From: Paragordius varius
Lineage: Eukaryota > Nematomorpha
NCBI GenBank assembly: GCA_964247055.1
Contig: OZ176053.1
Location: 7,688,001 to 7,752,000 of the forward strand
Direction: 5' to 3'
DNA: 64,000 nt
The position numbers were made by a program, and so were the translations under genes. Below the pieces are notes generated by a model. That model was given only the letters and a program-made list of their open reading frames with translations. It was not told the origin of the DNA and made no database searches. Positions within the stretch are counted from its first letter, which is position 1; each line of letters opens with the position of its first letter. Shown here piece by piece: positions 12,101 to 24,439 of the stretch.

Positions 12101-15100
12101 GGATTTATGAGATGGAGCTTGCTAAAACCGTTTTAAATTGTAAAATAAAAATTATATTACATAATAAAACTAGATGTTCTTACTTTTATCACCCGACTCA
12201 AAAATTCGAAAGTAATAATTTAAAAACTACTATAGTATTTATATCAGATCCATGTTCTAGCAAACAGGATACCAATTCAGACATCCCAAATGCACATGCT
12301 AAATGCAAAGGAGATTCATTACTCTTTATTAATTTATGTTCACTATCTTCATTTTCATTAGTTGTTTTTATTCGTAGACTAGCAAGATCTTTTGGTTGTT
12401 TGTTGTGAGAAGAAAAATGAATTTGACAGTTGCTATTATATAAACATATCAAAATAAGTTGGTAATACTTAAAATAGTTTCCTAGTATTGGCTATATAAA
12501 ATTATGATGAACCTTCTAACTAAAAAACATGCAGCATTTTCCATGTGGTGATAGATGGACCTATGGAGTAAAGATATGGATATTTTGCTATCTAAGGCTT
12601 CAGGCGCCCAGTAATTAGTATCACATCCATATTGAACCTTATAAAATTAGGACAATGTATAATTTAAATAGGATAAAAGATAATAAGTTTATGCAAAAAT
12701 AAGGGAATATAATATATTTATTTATGTATGATAAATAAAATAATATATATATATATATATATATTAATTACCAATATAGAAGCAACATCTAATTGATTTT
12801 CTACCAATGCAACCCATAACGGGTTAAACGGAAAAAGTTTATTTTGAGAATCACTATTTGCCATTGCCTTCTCTGTAGATACCGCCGGAGAATGTATTTG
12901 AAAAGGTGCATTTAAATCACATCCCATTTGACAGAGGGCTCTTACCACTTTGACGAGGCCTTTTTCAATAGCTATTCGCATTAGGGGACCACAACTGTAA
13001 TAAATAGTATATTAATTTGGATAGACTTTAAATATCTTAGGTTATTTTAATTATGTTGTTTTGTATGTGTTATAATTATACATAAATGATATGATATTTT
13101 AATTAATTAAATATGACTGTAAAAATAGTAAATTTTATGAAATAAAGTAATTATAATGTACCACAGGATTTTATTATAATATTAACAAATAATTTTGAAA
13201 AACTAATGCGTTTGATCCGATATTGGCCAAAAATGTGGTTATATTCAATTATTTAATAATTAAATCTAAATTTAAGGTAAAAACCCTTGGGAAAATCTTC
13301 ATAATTATGGATTAATTAGGTGAGGTTAGACTTATACAATATTTGTTAGATAACAAAATTCTGCAGTTCTCTTACATATATCTCTGATTGCAAATGTTTT
13401 TTAAATTAAAAATAAAACCAACTTTGTAACTAGGGATCCCTCTATGGAATTATCATAGTTATTATTGTTATTTGCAAAATTATTTTGCGATAATTTATTT
13501 TTCTCATGCGCTGCTTGTCCTTTCAACAAAGAACGATTGTAATTTGCCCCATTTTCCAATAGAAATATGGCTTGAGATTCCTGTCCATTTAATAGACAAC
13601 GTTCCAATAAACTTCTTCCATCTCCGTACTTTAAATGCAAATTCGCTCCATGAAACATTAACTGTACATATATTATTATTTTTATTACATTTATAGAAGC
13701 GTATATTAATAATAATCTTGCATGCAGAAATTGAAAGAATTATAACCTTTGTTGCTAAATCAAAATTTTGGTGAATCAATGCAAGTGATAAAGGACTATT
13801 TTCATCGCTGTCTATTACGTTAAGGTCTAACACACTTAACATCGGTAGGGCTAAATTAAAAAATATACATATTAATCAAAACATATATAAACGACAAAAA
13901 AATAAAATAAACTAACGTTTTAATGGTTTTTGATCTAGTTCGTCATTTTTCGGTTCAAGCTTCTCCTTCTCGGAAAATTTCGAATTCTTGTGCATGTCCA
14001 TCAAATGAAATAAAGAATCAATAAAGTCCCAATTTTCTGCTAGTATGGCAATGTGTAATGCTGTTTGATTTTTAACCAATGTAACAGCATTTAAATCTAT
14101 TTTTGGTGGAGGATTTGACGACTCCGTTTTATTTTTTGAGGTATAGTAACTTTCATTTTCTTCATTTTCCATTGAGTGTTTGAAAAGCAAAAATATCTGT
14201 TTGGCTATGGAAATATATTCCAAAGAGGAAGCTAAAATGTGTATGGGTCGGAATCCCTGTATCATAATATAAACTATATAATCTAATAATCCAAATTTTT
14301 TCAGCCTAAAAATTAATATCATTACTATAGAAAAGGGGGACTTTTATTGGAAATTATCTTATGAAAAATTTCATAAAAATAATTTCTTAATATTTTGCAA
14401 AAATAATTTTTCCCGATGATAAAATAAAAGCTTAATCCATATATGATTTTTTCACTAATTATAACCAATTTGTCAGTTAATTTCCAGCATTACAAATCAA
14501 AATAAAAAATAATTAATTGATATTCATAATTTACAGAAATAATGATCACGGATTATATAATATAAAAAATTTGAAAATAAATTTCCTTTTCTTTTTTGTT
14601 TAAATCGTATCTATATAAGTTTATGAATATTAATAGATATATTTTTGGGATTAACAGTAAATTACCATATTATCGCGGCAATTAAAGTTAATGCCCTGTT
14701 GATGGATAAGAAAAAGCGCACCCTCAAAATTCTTGGACAATAATAATTCATTCAATAGGGGTACACCTAAAATTAAAACCTTAATTTAACACATATAGAA
14801 ATGGGTTTTTGTAACGTTGAGTATAGTTTAAAAAACATGAATACTGATTAAAATAAAGCAAAAGTTTTTTTCCTCCCTACTTAATAATCTAATAGTAATT
14901 ACCATTAACAGGGTTTATGACATCTTTGTAGGCTACACCCTTTTCAATTAATTTAGCAGCAATGCTAAAATCAGTTTGTTGAGCTATACTATTTTCATGA
15001 TCCTTTCTATTCGATTCTACTTCGCTGTCATAGTTATTATATTTAGCTTTGAAGTGGTCGTTGCTAAAATTTATTTCAAAGTTTTCATCCTCGGTCAAAT

Positions 15101-17537
15101 CAAAAGGGTTACTGGAATCATCGAAGGTGCTGTTTCCATTGAGTAAGGTATTAGTAGACATATTAGTCAAATTGCAATCACCATCATATTTTCTGCCAAT
15201 ATTTAGCGCAGACCAAAGAAGGGAATGACCCCATTTATCCCGTATATTGTGAATGTCCAAAGCTATGCCATGTTCAATAAACGTATCAAAAGCAATCGTA
15301 TTATTGTGTTCGATAGCTAATTGCAAAGGAGTTCTAGTTTAAATGTGTGTGCAGAGAAAAAAAATATAAAAATATCCTAGATCTAATGTTTGAAGGTTAA
15401 ATAAATAATAGATGGAAGAAATCATATAATTGGAGCAAGGAATTAAATATATGGATATTTACTTGCAATCCATATTTAATGCATTTATGTCCGCCCCCAG
15501 GCTAATAAACCGTTTAATCAGCTCAGCATAAAAATTAGATTCATTATTGCTTTCTTCCTCAAGACTTATTAAAGACGGAGCTTCGGTGAATTCCTGTTGC
15601 GTTTTCTATCATTGTTTTTATAAAATAAAAAACATAAAGGACAAATGTATTTTTTTTATAAAAAAAACTATATTTAGATTGATATTTTTTAATCATAATC
15701 TTGTTATATAATTAGGATATATAGATGAAGTGTAACTCAATGTATCAAAGATCTAAAATATCATTTTCTAAAAAATATTGATCTTTTACTTTTTATTTGT
15801 TACAAGTTTATTTTTTAGCGTTTATTTTATATATATAATTTGATCTTGATTATTGAAACCATTTTTGAAGGGGCTATTGCACAAATATGAAGAATATTTT
15901 GTTTCGTGTGCAAATTTTTTATCAAACAATCACATCCATGATCCATCAAATAATTGGCCATACTATATTCACCTAAGATATAATATATCGGCAATTAAAA
16001 ACGACTTATTATGTATTTATCAAATAAGTTGAGAAAAAATGGTTTAAACCATATATATTTTTAGTATTTAGTGTAAAATTAATGACAAACAAAACTTCAT
16101 TTTGCACAAAAAGGATTAAACAAGTTAAAGAATTTTCAAAACAAAAAAAAGGTTCGACTAAATAATCCCAAAAAAATCAATTAATTTTGCAATCAAATAG
16201 AGATATAAAAAAAACCTCGCAAAATTAGTAAATGCAACAAAGGTCGATCCATTTTGTCGCAAGAATTAAGGTTGGCTTTATGCTCAATCAAACTTTTAGC
16301 CAAATCAATGTATCCCAATCTAATAGCATAATCTATTGGTATAGAACCGTCCGGCGTTAATTGTGAAAGTATTTGTGGAATCTGTGTTTTAAACATAGCA
16401 AAATAAACGTCTTTGTTATATAATTATGTTAATTAAAAATTAGTTATGTTTTATGAATATAAGAAGACAACATCATAAAGTAATAATTACCGATTACGAA
16501 TTTTATTGCAAAAAATAAGACAAAAATATATGGTAAAAATGATTTAATTAATCATTTATTAAATTGGATAATTAATTTGGATAACTGGATCCGCTATTTT
16601 AAATTACCTTAATATATTAAATGTAAATTTCATCCTCGGCGTCAAATAAAGGTATTTTCGTTAAATACCAAAGTTAAATAAAATTTGATTACATTAAAAA
16701 TTAAACTATCCTAATATTAAAAAAATGAAAAACATTTAAAGAACCCTTAATAATAATGAAAAAAACCTCATTTATATTATATTCAAAATATATTTCTAAA
16801 ACGTCCATCCTTCCATGATTGATGATATTTTCTAATAAATCTGTTGAGTAGATTTCTAATAAGCTATATAGAACAAGAGCCTTCAACATTTTAAAATCAT
16901 TAGGTGTATATGTAGACTAAAATATATTTTCTCATGATCATACCCAATAATTGCTTATAATGGCAAGTGAATGCTTTAACACTTTTTCAGCTTGAGATTC
17001 ATACGCTTTTTGATATATTTCTAAACTATTATCGCGGTTAATTTTTGGTATCAAATAATCTTGACATCTAAAATGATTTAAAATAACTAACATTTCATTT
17101 AATTCATTTAGTTGCAGCGTTTTTGTATATAAAATTATATCTGCAATTTCTTTAGGTGTAAGTGTTGATAAATTAATTTTGTTTGTATATATCCACTTAA
17201 AAATTAAATGCCCATATAAATAAGGTACTAATTATATTTTTTGATTACTTGCAAATGATATCTGAGTATTTGTTAAATCAAAATTTAAAAATAATTTCAA
17301 CAAAAATTTATGTCCAAACATTTTGCCATCTTGAAATAAAACGAGAATGTCACTAAATATAAGATACATATACCTAGAATCTTTTGAATCAAACAATTCT
17401 GACACTGAATTTAATAATTTACCAATAAATTCAGACGTAACCCTGTTACTTTGGGTATAATTATTTAACAAATCTTCAAACTTAGCTTTTAAAAGGATAT
17501 AATCGCTCTTAAGTTTTTCGTATGAAGGCTCAAGCAT
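9123..17537 (-). CDS. ANKFY1: Rabankyrin-5: BTB, ankyrin-repeat and FYVE protein, 23 exons, 1356 aa
   Basis: Rab5 effector that binds PI3P on early endosomes and macropinosomes. Exons in coding order: 17374-17537, 17249-17352, 16944-17227, 16767-16916, 16216-16381, 15860-15972, 15463-15605, 14903-15333, 14666-14766, 13917-14256, 13747-13850, 13423-13661, 12772-12994, 12513-12637, 12231-12432, 11656-11925, 10979-11155, 10345-10492, 10127-10217, 9918-10051, 9634-9780, 9481-9571, 9123-9246 (4071 nt, all phases match). The first three introns are 21, 21 and 27 nt; the rest are longer. Order of parts: coiled coil (1-45), BTB (about 54-150, SSDILVLFQDGKMFGHKFLL), a long ankyrin array (for example IKANVNSRVQD, identical in human at NVNSRVQD), then FYVE in the last 65 residues with RKHHCRHCGR and KPVRVCSVC. 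It is larger than human ANKFY1 (1169 aa) because of low-complexity inserts. An AG lies directly before the start codon (TTTACAGG then ATG), hinting at a 5' UTR intron or trans-splice site. Confidence 0.93.
10948..10972. repeat. (TA)n microsatellite in ANKFY1 intron 17
   Basis: Pure dinucleotide run directly beside the 5' splice site of exon 10979-11155. Similar TA runs lie at about 12738-12765 (ANKFY1 intron) and 52839-52872 (MED13 intron). Confidence 0.8.
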
Positions 17538-17649
17538 CCTGTAAATATATCACATTGTTTTAACCCGTGTATAATAAAAAACGTGTTTTTTTCAATGCTC
17601 ACATGATGATGTCATTATGTATTTACTGATTTTCGTAGTTCGTTTAAGT

Positions 17650-19160
17650 TAGCCTCATTATTATTATTTATGCCATCTATGCATAATGTTGATATTTTGG
17701 GCTTGCAAGGACCGTATCATTGAATATTTTACACGGCGGTCCGTGGCGTTTGGGGCTAAAGAGGAAAAGAATTTACTGACAAAAGCGATGCGGTCCTTCT
17801 GTTTCATTTTATCTATCTGCATCTTATCCAAGACTTTCTGCGGCCCTTGAAGCATTTGTTTCGAGTAGCAATAAGAAACTTTTTGGTAGCGTCAGACATC
17901 CAATCTTCAGCAAGTCTCGGTTGGCGCCTTTCGCGTGTGATGAGTTCATGTTGGACAGAATCCCATTCATTCTTAAGGCCTATAAATTTTCTTATTGGTA
18001 TCCATTTAGCTTTAACACTTAGTTACAACTCATTCATTTCAGTCCTTAAATTCAAATTGGGATAGTTAGATACCCCAGGTTTGTTTAAAATTAAATATTT
18101 CAAAAAAATTTAAATAAATTGAAACCATGGCAAAAGTTTGCACTTTTATAACATTAATCAACCGAAATATAAAAAAAAATTCTTTAAAAAATATATAATA
18201 GTATTTATTCAGAGGTAAAACCCAAAGCTAAAAATTTAGCCATTATGACATGTGTCCATAAGCTAAAAATAAACATATTGCAAAATATACCATCTTCTGT
18301 TTATATCAATGTTATAGGTTATTTTAAAAAGAAGGAAACTTAATTTTACGCTTAGAATCAAATAAACAGTATATTTTTCGAAAATGTTGTAAAATAAAAA
18401 TGGCGCCAAAGTAGTTTGATATGAAATTTTTTTTCAAAACTAATTTTATTTAGATATTTTGGTTTATTTATATAATTTTTATTAGGATAGAAGCAAAAAT
18501 TTAAATTGAACCCGTGTTTTATCAGTTTTTCAAAAACATTAACGTCTGGGGTATTTAGATACCCCAATATAAATCGAGGCGTTAATCTCGGCACAAACTA
18601 GCAAGTGGTCTATAAGGAATTTATAATAATCCAAGCAAAAGATCCTTCCAGCCTTTCTTAAATCTTTTTCTCTGAGTAAGATGAAGTCGATTTGGGAGGA
18701 GCTTACGCCTCTGGGCCATGCGTGCGTACTGGCCCTTACCATTATTATTAAAGTGGGTGTTTCCGATGAGGAAATGTCTACTTTCGCCAAAGCCTGCCAA
18801 CACTTTGCCGCATGATAAGGAAGTGTTTAAGGGGTATTTGATGATGTTCCATAACATTAGATTTCTTCCAACACGACAGTTAAGCTCTCCACACATCAGT
18901 AGCGTGTAGAAGCGAGCTCGGGGTTTCTAAGTCGTGGAGAAAGTCTGAAAATTCGGTTTTGACGGACCCACAAGCACTTATCTTCACATATCGTCGTTGG
19001 TTGATGGTGATGTGTAATTCCGCTAGTCGATTTGAGTGTGGGATGAAATCGGTTATCTGGCGTAGTATATTGCGGTTCACAAGAAAACCGACTCCTCCCG
19101 AATCGCCGTTGGCCTTGCAGCTGACTAGTTTTAAATTTTGACCAAAAATCTCTCTACCAT
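17650..19160 (-). pseudogene. LINE fragment: AP-endonuclease domain of a non-LTR retrotransposon (interrupted)
   Basis: Read on the minus strand, 19160-18570 carries pieces of an exonuclease-endonuclease-phosphatase domain: KTEFSDFLHDL, then MCGELNCRVG in the position of the usual GDFN motif, FGESRHFLIGNTHF, THAWPRGVSSSQIDFILL, and DHLLVCAEI. These occupy at least two frames, so the copy is dead. The downstream segment 17990-17650 (IPIRKFIGLKNEWDSVQ, then RNKCFKGRRKSW) looks like the linker that follows. A 0.5-kb repeat separates the two parts. The reverse transcriptase is missing. The clade is not resolved. Confidence 0.65.
18035..18575. mobile_element. 0.5-kb repeat with terminal inverted repeats, copy 1, inside the LINE fragment
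   Basis: The ends share an imperfect inverted repeat of about 26 bp: CAAATTGGGATAGTTAGATA continuing into CCCCAG at the left, and its counterpart ending GATACCCCAATATAAATCG at the right. A second copy lies in reverse orientation at 19655-20150. Internal stretches match well, for example ATTTTTATTAGGATAGAAGC and TTAGAATCAAATAAACA. No open reading frame. It probably is a non-autonomous DNA transposon that split the LINE. Confidence 0.6.
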
Positions 19161-19654
19161 TGTAGTCGCACCGTGTCCCTTTATTATTCCATAAATGAAT
19201 TCAATTTTTCCGGAAAGTACAGGTTTTCCCACGGACGAACTTTAAAGTCTAATTTTTTAACACTTCATTACCTTTTCAATTTTTTGTCCTAGTTTTTATT
19301 TCGAAGTAGTTTTATCTCCCAGAGCTTTGTAAATAAACTACTTTTTGAAAGTATTTCAGCGAAAAATTTAATCAAACGTTGCTTCCATGTATTAGATAAA
19401 AAGCCTATATATTTACAGTTTTGTGACTTCTTGAGTCTAAAATCAGTTCCAAAACACGATTGAATCGAACAGCTGATATTAAAATAATAACATATCATGA
19501 TTTTGTGGTAAAATGTAGCTTGAAGCTTTTAAAAGTTAATTATTCATATTTTCTAACCTTATTATACATTTACTGACCTTTTGCATTGGCGATTTAAAAA
19601 AAATCATCGAAACAACGGCAAAAAAGTTTTGAGGATTTTTTTACAATATTACAT
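19160..19654. other. AT-rich spacer between LINE fragment and repeat copy 2; nothing recognised
   Basis: No conserved reading frame or repeat that I can identify. Confidence 0.3.
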
Positions 19655-20150
19655 TTTTAACACTTCGATTCAAATTGGGGGATCTTAATATTCAGACTAA
19701 ATTTAAAATATTTTAAAAAACTACTGTAGGAAGCGGTCCCAATTTAATTTGCTTCTATCCTAATAAAAATTTTATAAAAAAGCCAAAATATCTAAATAAA
19801 ATTTTGCAAAATATCGTGTTTATTTGATTCTAACGTTAAAACTAAAGCAAATTATTCATTTAAATTACAAACCGTGATAGAAATAGATAAAGTGGTTTAT
19901 TTTGTATTAATTTTTACTTAGCCAATGCACATATGTTACGTTGATTAAATTTGTACCGTTCGGTTTTACATTATACCAAGTATTTTTCAATAAATTTTTT
20001 TATATATTTCGGTTTATCAATGTTTTATAGGTGCAAAATTTTTCCATGGCTTTGATTCTTTCCATACTTCTTAAAGTATTTAATTTTTAACAGTACATGG
20101 GTATCCAACTAGCCCAATTTAAATCGAAGGACTGAAATGAATGTGTTGTA
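19655..20150. mobile_element. 0.5-kb repeat, copy 2, inverted relative to copy 1
   Basis: Its reverse complement aligns with 18035-18575 from CATTCATTTCAGTCCTT through the terminal repeat to ATTTGAATCGAAG. The middle third is diverged and slightly shorter. Both copies also share about 20 bp outside the inner inverted repeat, so the true ends may lie further out. Confidence 0.6.
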
Positions 20151-20530
20151 TCCAAGTGTTACAAAAAATTTTTTTATAATGCGCCTAAAAGACTAAAGAA
20201 AGCATATTCATAAATTACGCTTAATACCTTAAATTAGTGGTATTCAAACCGCGGCCCGCGGGCCCCACCATATTGATCTTTAAATTATTTTTTTTATTGA
20301 TGAATTTTTAAAATACACACAAACGAATTTTTGCTTATTTAAATATTAATTTATTTTCTTTAGATTTTGTTTTGGTAATTTTTATTTTTTAACCAATTTG
20401 AAATGTAGAAATATTTCATCACATTAAAATGATTTAAAAATTTTGGCACACATTGTTTCTGTTTCTATGTTCTATTTTCTTTTCTATCATATTCTTTTCA
20501 TTGCTATATTGCATCATTTTTTATAACTCA

Positions 20531-22117
20531 CTAGCGTAAATCTCGTGCTGCTACGCAGCCCGAGGAAGTCCTTCGGACTTCTGTGGGGGGAGGGCTATTG
20601 GAAAAACGGGACATGAAAATGATCCACTTCGAAACATTATTTAATATATAGGATTTTATAGGAATTTCAAAACGGAGCATTCATACTAATATATTGTTTA
20701 ACTTGGGGAAAAATAGATTTAAAAAATTATTTTTGTGGACCTTTTTTAAAAATGGCATTTTACGGTGGGAGCGGGTAAAAAGAGGGCCTAAATCAAAAAA
20801 GCGAGACGACTATGTTCAGCGCAATCGAAAATAAGTAAACAAAATCATATTTGAAATTGAATGGACCAACAAGTTCTCCAGAAAATTGTCTCAAAGCCAC
20901 AATTTTTTTGGGCTTCTGTTTTCAAAAAAACCCGCTTTTCACACGGGGTGGGCCCGAACTGGGGGCCTATTTCAAAAAACGGGCGAAGCTATTGTCGGGG
21001 CATTCACTAATGATTATATTTTTTCTATATTTGGATTTGATTGGGTTCACCGGTTTTCCGGAAACAGATCACAAATTTACATGAGGAATCAGTTTTTAGC
21101 GGGTAGCTCCTTACCCAGCAGCTATCATCAAAGAAACGCTTGACTAAGATTTTTGCCTTTTAACAGGGAATATGTGGAATCCATATAGAATTATACGGAC
21201 CCATACCTAGGGCGAAAAATAGATTTAAAAAAATATTTTTGTGGACATTGTTTTTTGAAAAAAATGGCATTTTACGGGGGAAGCGGGTAAAAAGAGGGCC
21301 TAAATCAAAAAAGGGAGACGACTATGTTCAGCGCAATCGAAAATAAGTAAACAAAATCATATTTGAAATTGAATGGACCAACACGTTCTCCAGAAAATTG
21401 TCTCAAAGCCACGATTTTTGTGGGCTTCTGTTTTCAAAAAAACCCGTTTTTCACACGGGGTAGGCCCGAACTGGGGGCCTATTTCTACGGGCGAAGCTAT
21501 TGTCGGGGCTTTACTAATGATTATATTTTTCGATATTTGGATTTGATTGGGTTCACCGGTTTTCCGGAAACAGATCACATATTTACATGAGGAATCAGTT
21601 TTTAGCGGGTAGCTCCTTGCCCAGCAGCTATCATTAAAGAAACGCTTGACCAAAATTGCCTTTTAACAGGGAATATGTGGAATCCATATAGAATTTTTAC
21701 GGACTCATACCTAGGGCGAAAAATAGATTTAAAAAAATATTTTTGTGGACATTGTTTTTTGAAAAAAATGGCATTTTATGGGGGGAGCGGGTAAAAAGAG
21801 GGCCTAAATCAAAAAAGCGAGACGACTATGTTCAGCGCAATCGAAAATAAGTAAACAAAATCATATTTGAAATTGAATGGACCAACGTTCTTAAGAAAAT
21901 TGTCTCAAAGCCACGATTTTTGTGGGCTTCTGTTTTCAAAAAAAAACCGTTTTTCACACGGGGTAGGCCCGAACTGGGGGCCTATTTCTACGGGCGAAGC
22001 TATTGTCGGGGCATTTACTAATGATTATATTTTTTCGATATTTGGATTTTATTGGGTCTACCGGTTTTCGGTACCAGATCACAAAGCCAGCATTTTCCAT
22101 TTTTATAAATATATAGA
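20531..22117 (-). mobile_element. Helitron-like non-autonomous element, copy H1 (1587 bp)
   Basis: On the minus strand it begins TCTATATATTTATAAAAATG after an A and ends ACGAGATTTACGCTAG before a T. That fits the Helitron rule (A then TC at the 5' end, CTAG then T at the 3' end). Near the 3' end are the hairpins GCTGCGTAGCAGC and GAAGTCCGAAGGACTTC. There are no inverted termini and no Rep/helicase gene. The body is three tandem units of about 504-512 bp; equivalent points lie at 20851, 21363 and 21867. Two further copies (28992-31480 and 31752-33647) share the same ends and repeat units. Confidence 0.6.
20710..22070. repeat. Three-copy tandem repeat, unit about 508 bp, inside H1
   Basis: Each unit starts near AAAATAGATTTAAAAAAT, passes through GCGGGTAAAAAGAGGGCCTA and TGAATGGACCAAC, and ends near TTTTAACAGGGAATATGTGG. 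Copies 2 and 3 are the most alike, suggesting recent expansion. Open frames through them are only by-products of the repeat. Confidence 0.8.
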
Positions 22118-22236
22118 TTCCCATAAAATATTTTTCAATTCAACATCATAAATTTCGACCTGTGTTTTTATAGCATAATTCAAATTATATACCTATTTTT
22201 TTAAAAAAATTACAAAATATTTAAAAAATTCAAAGG

Positions 22237-23960
22237 ATGACATCTAATGCTAAAAAACGTAAATTATCCGGTGAAAATCGCTTCTTTAAAAAAGAATGGG
22301 AAGAAAAATTGTTTGTCGTTTTAAATAAAAACGTAGTTACCTGCCTTACATGTAAGGACAATAAATTATAAAAAAATACAATATTAAAAGACTTAGGATC
22401 TATCATTCTCATAAATTACCATGAAATCATGGGGAGAAACGAAAAATATGAAAGATTAAGGAATTATATCAAAAAGAAAAATCTATGATGTCCATAGCTT
22501 TCTCCCAGGAAAAAGCTGGAATATTAGCTTCGTATAAAATTCACTATATTTTAGGAAAAATTATGACACCGTTTACTGATTCCCAACTAATAAAATAATG
22601 CCTAATAAATGGTTGCACTTTTTTATTTGATTCCATAATAAAGATCAAATCATGAGGCAAAGTAAACTTCAACTTTCTGGTGTAACATCTGCTCGACTCA
22701 TTGTAGATATGTTATATTTTTAACAATACATTATTGCTCTGAAAAACTGCAACTTTCGTATTGCTATTGATTCTAGCACTGATATTAGTTCAACACTTCA
22801 TCTGCGCTCCTCGTGAGATTTTGCAACGACAACATAAAATCGACGAGGAATTAAAATTTTTACCAAAAAATAATACCATGAAAGGAAGTGCTTTTCTTAT
22901 TATAATTAGCACTTTTATCGATAATAATGGTATATCTATGAAAAAATTGGTTTCGATCTGCACAGATGGCTGTGCCTCTATGAAAAACAAATATAATTTA
23001 CAAAAATTTTATCCTTTCACTGTTTATTCATCAGCAAAACTTGGTTTCGCGCGTATAAGAGGAATCACTCAATTCAGTAATTAAAACGGTTGTGGATATA
23101 GTTAACCACATCCGTGGCAAAGAATTACACCGCCGTAAATTCAAAACCCTTCTGAAAGATATCAAATGAGTTGGATGTTCTTTTGTACACAACTGTGAGC
23201 GGGCTAAGCCTTAGCAAAGTAATAAGATTTTTTGTTTTAAGACATGAAATTCTATTATTTATAAATAGAAGTTTGACGAGGATATTAATAGTGACAAAAG
23301 GTGGGTTTTATCAGCCTATCTTTGCGACATTACTTATAACCTTATTTATACAATAGTCTTCAAGCGGAAAATAATAACTCAATTTGCTAATCAAATATTT
23401 GCTTTTGAAGAAAAATTAATAATTATAAAAAAAAATTATAAATAAAAACTCCTATATTTTCCAACACTTAAAACGATGCATGAAAAAAATATGGATACCG
23501 CGGAGTAATAATAGACAATCATTTAACATATTTAGCTAATAAGATGAAATTCAGATTTCATTGAGAAATATTAAAAATTGCTTAAAACTCGTTGATAATC
23601 CATGGTATATGGATATATCCAATATTAAGCAACTTGAGAATTTCAGTTTCAATCAGCCGCATATCATTGAAGAATTCCTAGATTTTAAAAATGATTCCAA
23701 TTTGGAGGCTATCAAGAATCATAAAGAAAGATATGTAGAGTTATGGCAGATGTGTCAAATAAATATGAAATAAAAAAATGTACTCAAGTTATCCTACCTG
23801 TTTTTCCCTTAACTTACACTTGTGAGATGGCAATTCAAAAATGAAGTATGTCAAGAATGCATACGAAAATCGCTTAACCGATGATCATATGGACGACGTA
23901 TTAATTGGCCTGTCATAGGGCGAAACCAAATTTGTCAAAAATTGGTTAATATCAAAATAA
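22237..23960 (+). pseudogene. hAT transposase remnant (ZBED5/GTF2IRD2-like Charlie group)
   Basis: The N-terminus reads MTSNAKKRKLSGENRFFKKE and then NVVTCLTCKDN, the zinc-finger-like start of this group. Further blocks are FRIAIDSSTDIS (first catalytic Asp region), LVSICTDGCASM, LNSVIKTVVDIVNHIR, and VIRFFVLRHEILLF. Near 23815-23960 the dimerisation block reads LTYTCEMAIQKMKYVKNAYE then NRLTDDHMD. Stops and frame changes are scattered through it, so it is inactive. It belongs to the hAT at 20235-24178. Confidence 0.75.
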
Positions 23961-24439
23961 ATGTTATCAAACTTTTTTGATTTTTTAAACTAAATGGTGC
24001 CAAACGATTTTTAGCTAGATTTACATGCGATCCGCAAAAAATTTATCGTGCTAATTTAGAGCACAAATATGTGCATATGTGTAAAATAACTATGAAATAT
24101 TTGCCATAATAAGGTTCATGGCCCTCGAAAAAAAATATATTTTATCCAACTCGTCAAATTTTTTGGTGAGTACCACTAGATTATATGATCGTGCTTACGT
24201 GGGTTGGGTAATTTTTATTTATGATATATTTTTGTTTGAGATCAGTAATATATGTGGGGTAAGAAATTATTATAATACGATAAAGTCCATTTATCACCGA
24301 ATGTAGACAGATTTCCTAGAAAATTTAAAGGTATACGCATCTTAGAAGTGAACATACCAAGTTCTTCCGCGCCTGCCTAGCCGATCATAAAAAAGTGGTA
24401 TAATTCAAAAAAATCACCATAACACAAAGCATCGACTTA

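Larger units (their letters stand above)
20235..24178 (+). mobile_element. Dead autonomous-type hAT transposon (Charlie/ZBED-like), containing a Helitron-like insertion
   Basis: The left end, TAGTGGTATTCAAACC followed by GCGGCCCGCGGGCC, is typical of hAT termini. The right end is GGTGAGTACCACTA. Between them is a decayed hAT transposase (22237-23960). The left part is displaced by the Helitron-like copy at 20531-22117. I could not find a matching 8-bp duplication at the flanks. The small element at 7780-8168 is a deleted relative. Confidence 0.65.

Noticed and set aside
20851-22151. Short open frames beginning MKLNGPT as genes
   Set aside because: They recur once per tandem unit and in related repeats at 29 and 33 kb, with frame changes between copies.
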